Shown: positions 61,370 through 64,000 of the stretch, piece by piece
How the letters are laid out: every line of letters begins with the position of its first letter
Position numbering within the stretch: the stretch's first letter is position 1
Assembly: GCF_003856835.1 (NCBI RefSeq)
Contig: NZ_CP034145.1
Span: 620,001 to 684,000 of the forward strand
Direction: 5' to 3'
Source: Haloplanus aerogenes
GTDB lineage: Archaea; Halobacteriota; Halobacteria; Halobacteriales; Haloferacaceae
DNA: 64,000 nucleotides
Made by a program: the position numbers and the translations under genes
Notes under the pieces: generated by a model
Told to the model about the DNA's origin: nothing
Databases searched by the model: none
Seen by the model: the letters and a program-made list of their open reading frames with translations, nothing else

Positions 61370-61584
61370 TGGGCGCCGACAACGAGTGTCTCGGCTGTGG
61401 CGTCGACTTCGACTACGACGAGGAGGCGTGCCCCGAGTGCGGGTGGGACCCCGCGGAGTTCGCCGCGCGCGGCCGCTACGGGCTAGCGAAACCCGGCCAC
61501 GGCGAACCCGAGGACGACGGCGACGGCGACCGTGACGGACCGAGTGGCCCACCGCCGGGCCTGGACGGGCTGATCGGATTTTAG
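61369..61584 (+). CDS. Small zinc-ribbon protein, second of a tandem pair
   Basis: This 71-residue protein has CLGCGVDFDYDEEACPECGW, nearly the same layout as its neighbour, then GRYGLAKPG and an acidic Gly/Pro-rich tail ending GLDGLIGF. The start ATG 61369 overlaps the previous stop. The 3' end shares TTAG with the convergent DUF59 gene. Confidence 0.78.
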   Translation: MGADNECLGCGVDFDYDEEACPECGWDPAEFAARGRYGLAKPGHGEPEDDGDGDRDGPSGPPPGLDGLIGF

Positions 61585-62372
61585 TCCGACCGCGACGACA
61601 ACGGCGGCCGATCCGCCGCCCGACGCGCCTCGTGAAGCGCGTCACACACCGATCCCTGCCCGCTCATGTTGACGCCGGCCGATCGCGTCCGGTGACGGAC
61701 CAGTTCGAACGACTCGGGGTCGATCGGGTCGCCCTCCGGGGTTCGGAACAGTTCGGGGTGGTCGTCGTCGACGAGGCCCGTCGCGCGCGCCTTCTCCAGA
61801 TACCGCTCCAGTGGGTCGGCGTCGACGCTCACCGCGAGAGCGCCGTCGCGGACCCAGACGCGGGCCTGGTCGTCGTCGAACTCGATGTCGTCGTGGACGA
61901 CGGTGACGATCTGTTTGCCGTCGAGGCCTGCGTCGAGGAGCGCCCCGGTGGCGTCGTGCTGACGGGCGAGTCGCGCCTTCTCGTCGAGTTCGGCGCGGAC
62001 GGGTGCCACGTCGCCGTCGGCGTCGGGAAACGCGGCTCCGAACGACAGGCGCTCGTTGACGCCGCGGTTGATCTCCGCGTCGTGCATGTGTTCGCGGAGT
62101 TCGACCGTCGCGCGGGTGACGCCGGGCAACGCTTCGACCTCGTCGCGGGCGTCGGTCGCCATCATCCACGCGAAGGCGGGCGAACACCACGCCGTCGGGA
62201 GCGTGAAGGCGACGTGAATCTCGCCGTCGTCGATCCCGATTTCGTCGATGTACTCCAGTTCGACGATGGAAGTGTCGAGTTCGGGATCGGTGACGCGGTC
62301 GAGCCGGTCGCGGACCTGCCGCTCGGTCACCGCCCCGTCGTCGCCACCGCCGTCGAGCGAATCCGTCGACAT
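61581..62372 (-). CDS. DUF59/MIP18-family iron-sulfur assembly-like protein
   Basis: This 263-residue protein has an N-terminal DUF59 domain (about 15-100: VRDRLDRVTDPELDTSIVELEY and TLPTAWCSPAF with a Cys) and a long C-terminal half of about 160 residues without a known domain. DUF59 proteins help build Fe-S or metal centres. It overlaps the amidohydrolase stop by one base (TGATG) and is probably co-transcribed with it. Its presence beside an amidohydrolase and Zn-ADH recalls the accessory genes of diiron monooxygenase clusters. Confidence 0.82.
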   Translation of the reverse strand: MSTDSLDGGGDDGAVTERQVRDRLDRVTDPELDTSIVELEYIDEIGIDDGEIHVAFTLPTAWCSPAFAWMMATDARDEVEALPGVTRATVELREHMHDAEINRGVNERLSFGAAFPDADGDVAPVRAELDEKARLARQHDATGALLDAGLDGKQIVTVVHDDIEFDDDQARVWVRDGALAVSVDADPLERYLEKARATGLVDDDHPELFRTPEGDPIDPESFELVRHRTRSAGVNMSGQGSVCDALHEARRAADRPPLSSRSD

Positions 62373-63433
62373 CAGTCGTCCGCGGGCGCCGTGCTCGTTC
62401 CGTAGTGGTCTTCGAGGCCGAACTCCGCCGTGATGGCGTCCGACTGGAACTCGCGTTTCTTCTCCTCGATGTCGATGTCGTACAGTTCGGCGGCGTTCTC
62501 GCCCATGATCTTCTTTTTCGTCTCCAGATCCAACTCGACGCCGTACTCGTCGCGTTGCTCGTCGGTCAACTCGGCGTTCATCACCACGTCGACCAGCCAG
62601 TCGGGGTTCCAGAGCGCGTAGTCGGAGCCGAAGAGGAGGCGATCCTCTCCCAGCCAGAAGAGGAGTTCGTCCATGATCTCACCGAACTTCCGGGGCCGGT
62701 GGACGGCCATCGGTGCGGCGACGGCGAGGCCGCCGTAGACGTTCGGCTCCTGCGCGGCGATCCAGCAGAAGTCGTCGAGACGCGGCAGGCCGACGTGTTC
62801 GACCACGAAGTTCAACTCGGGGAAGGAGGTGGCGGCGTCGTCCACGTCCGCCACGTCGAACGCGTCGCGGTTGAGCGGCCGGATCGTCGGCCCCTTGTGC
62901 GGGTGGATGTTCCGAATCCCGAGTTCGGCACACTTCTCCAGGAATTTGAACGACTCCTCGCTGTCGAGGCGCCACCCCTTCGAGTCGCCGCGCCACTCCG
63001 CCGTGTAGAGTTTGACGCCCTGCAGGTCGTATTTGTCGTTCAGTTCCTCCAGATACTCCAGCCCCTCCTCGCCGTCACGCGGATCGAACGTGCCGTTGAG
63101 GACGAACCGCTCGGGGTACTCCTCCGCGAGTTCGGCGTTCTGCTCGGTCGTGTTGAACCCCTCGTCGTAGAAGTCGGTGAGGTAGGTGGGCTGGAAGATG
63201 CCCATGTCCACCGCGCCGTTCCCGAACAGATCCTGTTTCATCCGATCCGCACCGTACTTGCGATACTCCTCCAGCGACCACTGACGCTCCTCCGGCGTGA
63301 ACGCCGTGTGGTAGTCGTAGAAACACTGGATGAACTGCTCGCCCCCCTCGTGGACGATGTTCTCCTCGGTCGCATCCCACAGGTGGAGATGCGAGTCGAT
63401 GATGAACACGTCCTCGCCCTCGTACTCGTACAT
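62372..63433 (-). CDS. Amidohydrolase family (TIM-barrel metal-dependent) protein
   Basis: This 353-residue amidohydrolase_2-type enzyme starts MYEYEGEDVFIIDSHLHLWD, where HLH provides metal ligands. Further ligands are likely in NIHPHKGPT, VVEHVGLPRLDD and the C-terminal FGSDYALWNP Asp. Homologues in actinobacterial propane-monooxygenase clusters are thought to assist the enzyme or later steps; the substrate is uncertain. A TATA-like tatttgatacc (minus, about 63455-63466) precedes ATG 63433 by about 27 nt. It is divergent from the ADH gene. Confidence 0.86.
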   Translation of the reverse strand: MYEYEGEDVFIIDSHLHLWDATEENIVHEGGEQFIQCFYDYHTAFTPEERQWSLEEYRKYGADRMKQDLFGNGAVDMGIFQPTYLTDFYDEGFNTTEQNAELAEEYPERFVLNGTFDPRDGEEGLEYLEELNDKYDLQGVKLYTAEWRGDSKGWRLDSEESFKFLEKCAELGIRNIHPHKGPTIRPLNRDAFDVADVDDAATSFPELNFVVEHVGLPRLDDFCWIAAQEPNVYGGLAVAAPMAVHRPRKFGEIMDELLFWLGEDRLLFGSDYALWNPDWLVDVVMNAELTDEQRDEYGVELDLETKKKIMGENAAELYDIDIEEKKREFQSDAITAEFGLEDHYGTSTAPADD

Positions 63434-63488
63434 GCTACGACAACTCGTGGGTATTGGTATCAAATAACCATTATGGTCGTTCGTGACT

Positions 63489-63514
63489 GTCGGCGGAGCA
63501 ATATTTTTGCCGAC
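63489..63514 (+). promoter_or_regulatory. TATA box of ADH gene bracketed by inverted repeat
   Basis: A TATA-like aatattttt (63500-63508) is centred about 29 nt before ATG 63533. It is enclosed by GTCGGC (63489-63494) and GCCGAC (63509-63514). An inverted repeat around the TATA box is typical of a repressor operator in archaea. Confidence 0.5.
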
Positions 63515-63532
63515 GGGGGTGAACCTCCCCAT

Positions 63533-64000
63533 ATGCTCGCCGCACGACTCCACGAGTACACGGAGGAGATGAGCGAGGCACTCGCCATCGACGAGGTGGA
63601 CCGACCGACCGCCGACGGCCCCGACGACGTGATCGTCGAGGTGGAAGGCGCCGGCTGGTGCCAGACGGACAACCACATCATCGAGGGGATGTGGACCGAG
63701 TACGTCCCGCAGGAGTTGCCGATGACGCTCGGGCACGAGAACGCGGGCACCGTCGTCGAAGTTGGCGACAACGTCGACATCGTCGAGGCCGGGGAGCAGG
63801 TGATCTGTCACCCGCACATGACCTGTGGCACCTGCCGCCCCTGTCGACTCGGGGAGGATATGTACTGCGAGAACGCGCAGTTCCCCGGGCTGACGACCGA
63901 CGGCGGCTTCGCGGAGTATCTCCACACGAACGACCGCGCCGTCATCCCGCTCCCGGGCGGCGTCGACCCGGCAGACATCGCACCCCACGCCGACGCCGGC
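63533..64000 (+). CDS. Zinc-dependent alcohol dehydrogenase (3' partial)
   Basis: The visible 156 codons encode the N-terminal catalytic domain of a medium-chain Zn alcohol dehydrogenase: catalytic Cys43, His68 and Glu69 in LGHENAG, and the structural-zinc cysteines C98, C101, C104 and C112. The gene runs off the right edge before the NAD(P)-binding Rossmann domain. It would oxidise an alcohol with NAD(P)+. It is divergent from the amidohydrolase-DUF59 pair, with a 99-nt shared promoter region. Confidence 0.9.
   Translation, partial: MLAARLHEYTEEMSEALAIDEVDRPTADGPDDVIVEVEGAGWCQTDNHIIEGMWTEYVPQELPMTLGHENAGTVVEVGDNVDIVEAGEQVICHPHMTCGTCRPCRLGEDMYCENAQFPGLTTDGGFAEYLHTNDRAVIPLPGGVDPADIAPHADAG

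Overview
The window is about 64 kb of chromosomal DNA from a halophilic archaeon (class Halobacteria). The signs are very high GC, strongly acidic proteins, archaeal-type information genes (class I lysyl-tRNA synthetase, ribosomal protein S19e, aIF1/SUI1, PDCD5, split GMP synthase subunit A), archaeal lipid genes (prenyl diphosphate synthase, IPP isomerase) and TATA boxes 26-30 nt upstream of start codons, as in leaderless haloarchaeal transcripts. The genus cannot be fixed from the sequence alone; a Haloferacales-type genome is a guess. I found no rRNA, tRNA, CRISPR array, transposase or integrase, so this looks like stable backbone with a few accessory patches.

Layout. 1-3.5 kb: end of a membrane-anchored HTH protein, the ETF pair etfBA, and a prenyl diphosphate synthase. 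3.5-10.7 kb, minus strand: DUF373 and DUF2070 membrane proteins, guaA subunit A, a Cys/His-rich HNH-like protein whose middle is made of coding palindromes, a Tat-exported two-domain multicopper oxidase, two very small genes and a lipoprotein. 10.9-18.4 kb: small conserved proteins, lysS-pyrH, a MobB-like/MoaE fusion, a DUF7123 gene behind an AT-rich structured region, a site-2 protease and thiL. 18.4-25 kb: a flippase-like membrane protein, rps19e, PDCD5, a PP-loop ATPase, YqeC, mobA, truA and hisS. 25-35 kb: transport and metabolic genes (AEC carrier, pgi, CPBP protease, idi, JAMM desampylase-like, AIR-synthase-like, MFS, alpha/beta hydrolase, PsiE). 35-40 kb: a MoxR-DUF58-transglutaminase operon, aIF1 and rhodanese. 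40-49.8 kb: a branched-chain amino-acid-type ABC transporter (livK divergent from livHMGF) followed by a chemotaxis-type transducer. 49.9-56 kb: two membrane proteins, a type II/IV secretion ATPase and a DUF3604 protein. 56-64 kb: an HTH/zinc-ribbon protein, a second site-2 protease with CBS domains, an acetamidase/formamidase, a MoaD/SAMP-like protein, a cation exchanger, tiny zinc ribbons, and finally DUF59 + amidohydrolase divergent from a zinc alcohol dehydrogenase.

Themes. Molybdenum cofactor and ubiquitin-like chemistry recur: MoaE fusion, MobA, YqeC, a MoaD/SAMP-like protein and a JAMM protease. The gene layout is very compact: five of eleven convergent pairs end in an exactly 4-nt stop-codon overlap, and many same-strand genes overlap by 1-4 nt.

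The most unusual signals are: (i) arrays of short palindromes with 3-nt loops inside two unrelated coding regions; (ii) two roughly 80-nt intergenic hairpin elements; (iii) a Liv transporter whose permeases and one ATPase carry large extra segments; and (iv) an amidohydrolase/DUF59/Zn-ADH set that resembles the accessory module of alkane (propane) monooxygenase clusters and runs off the right edge.
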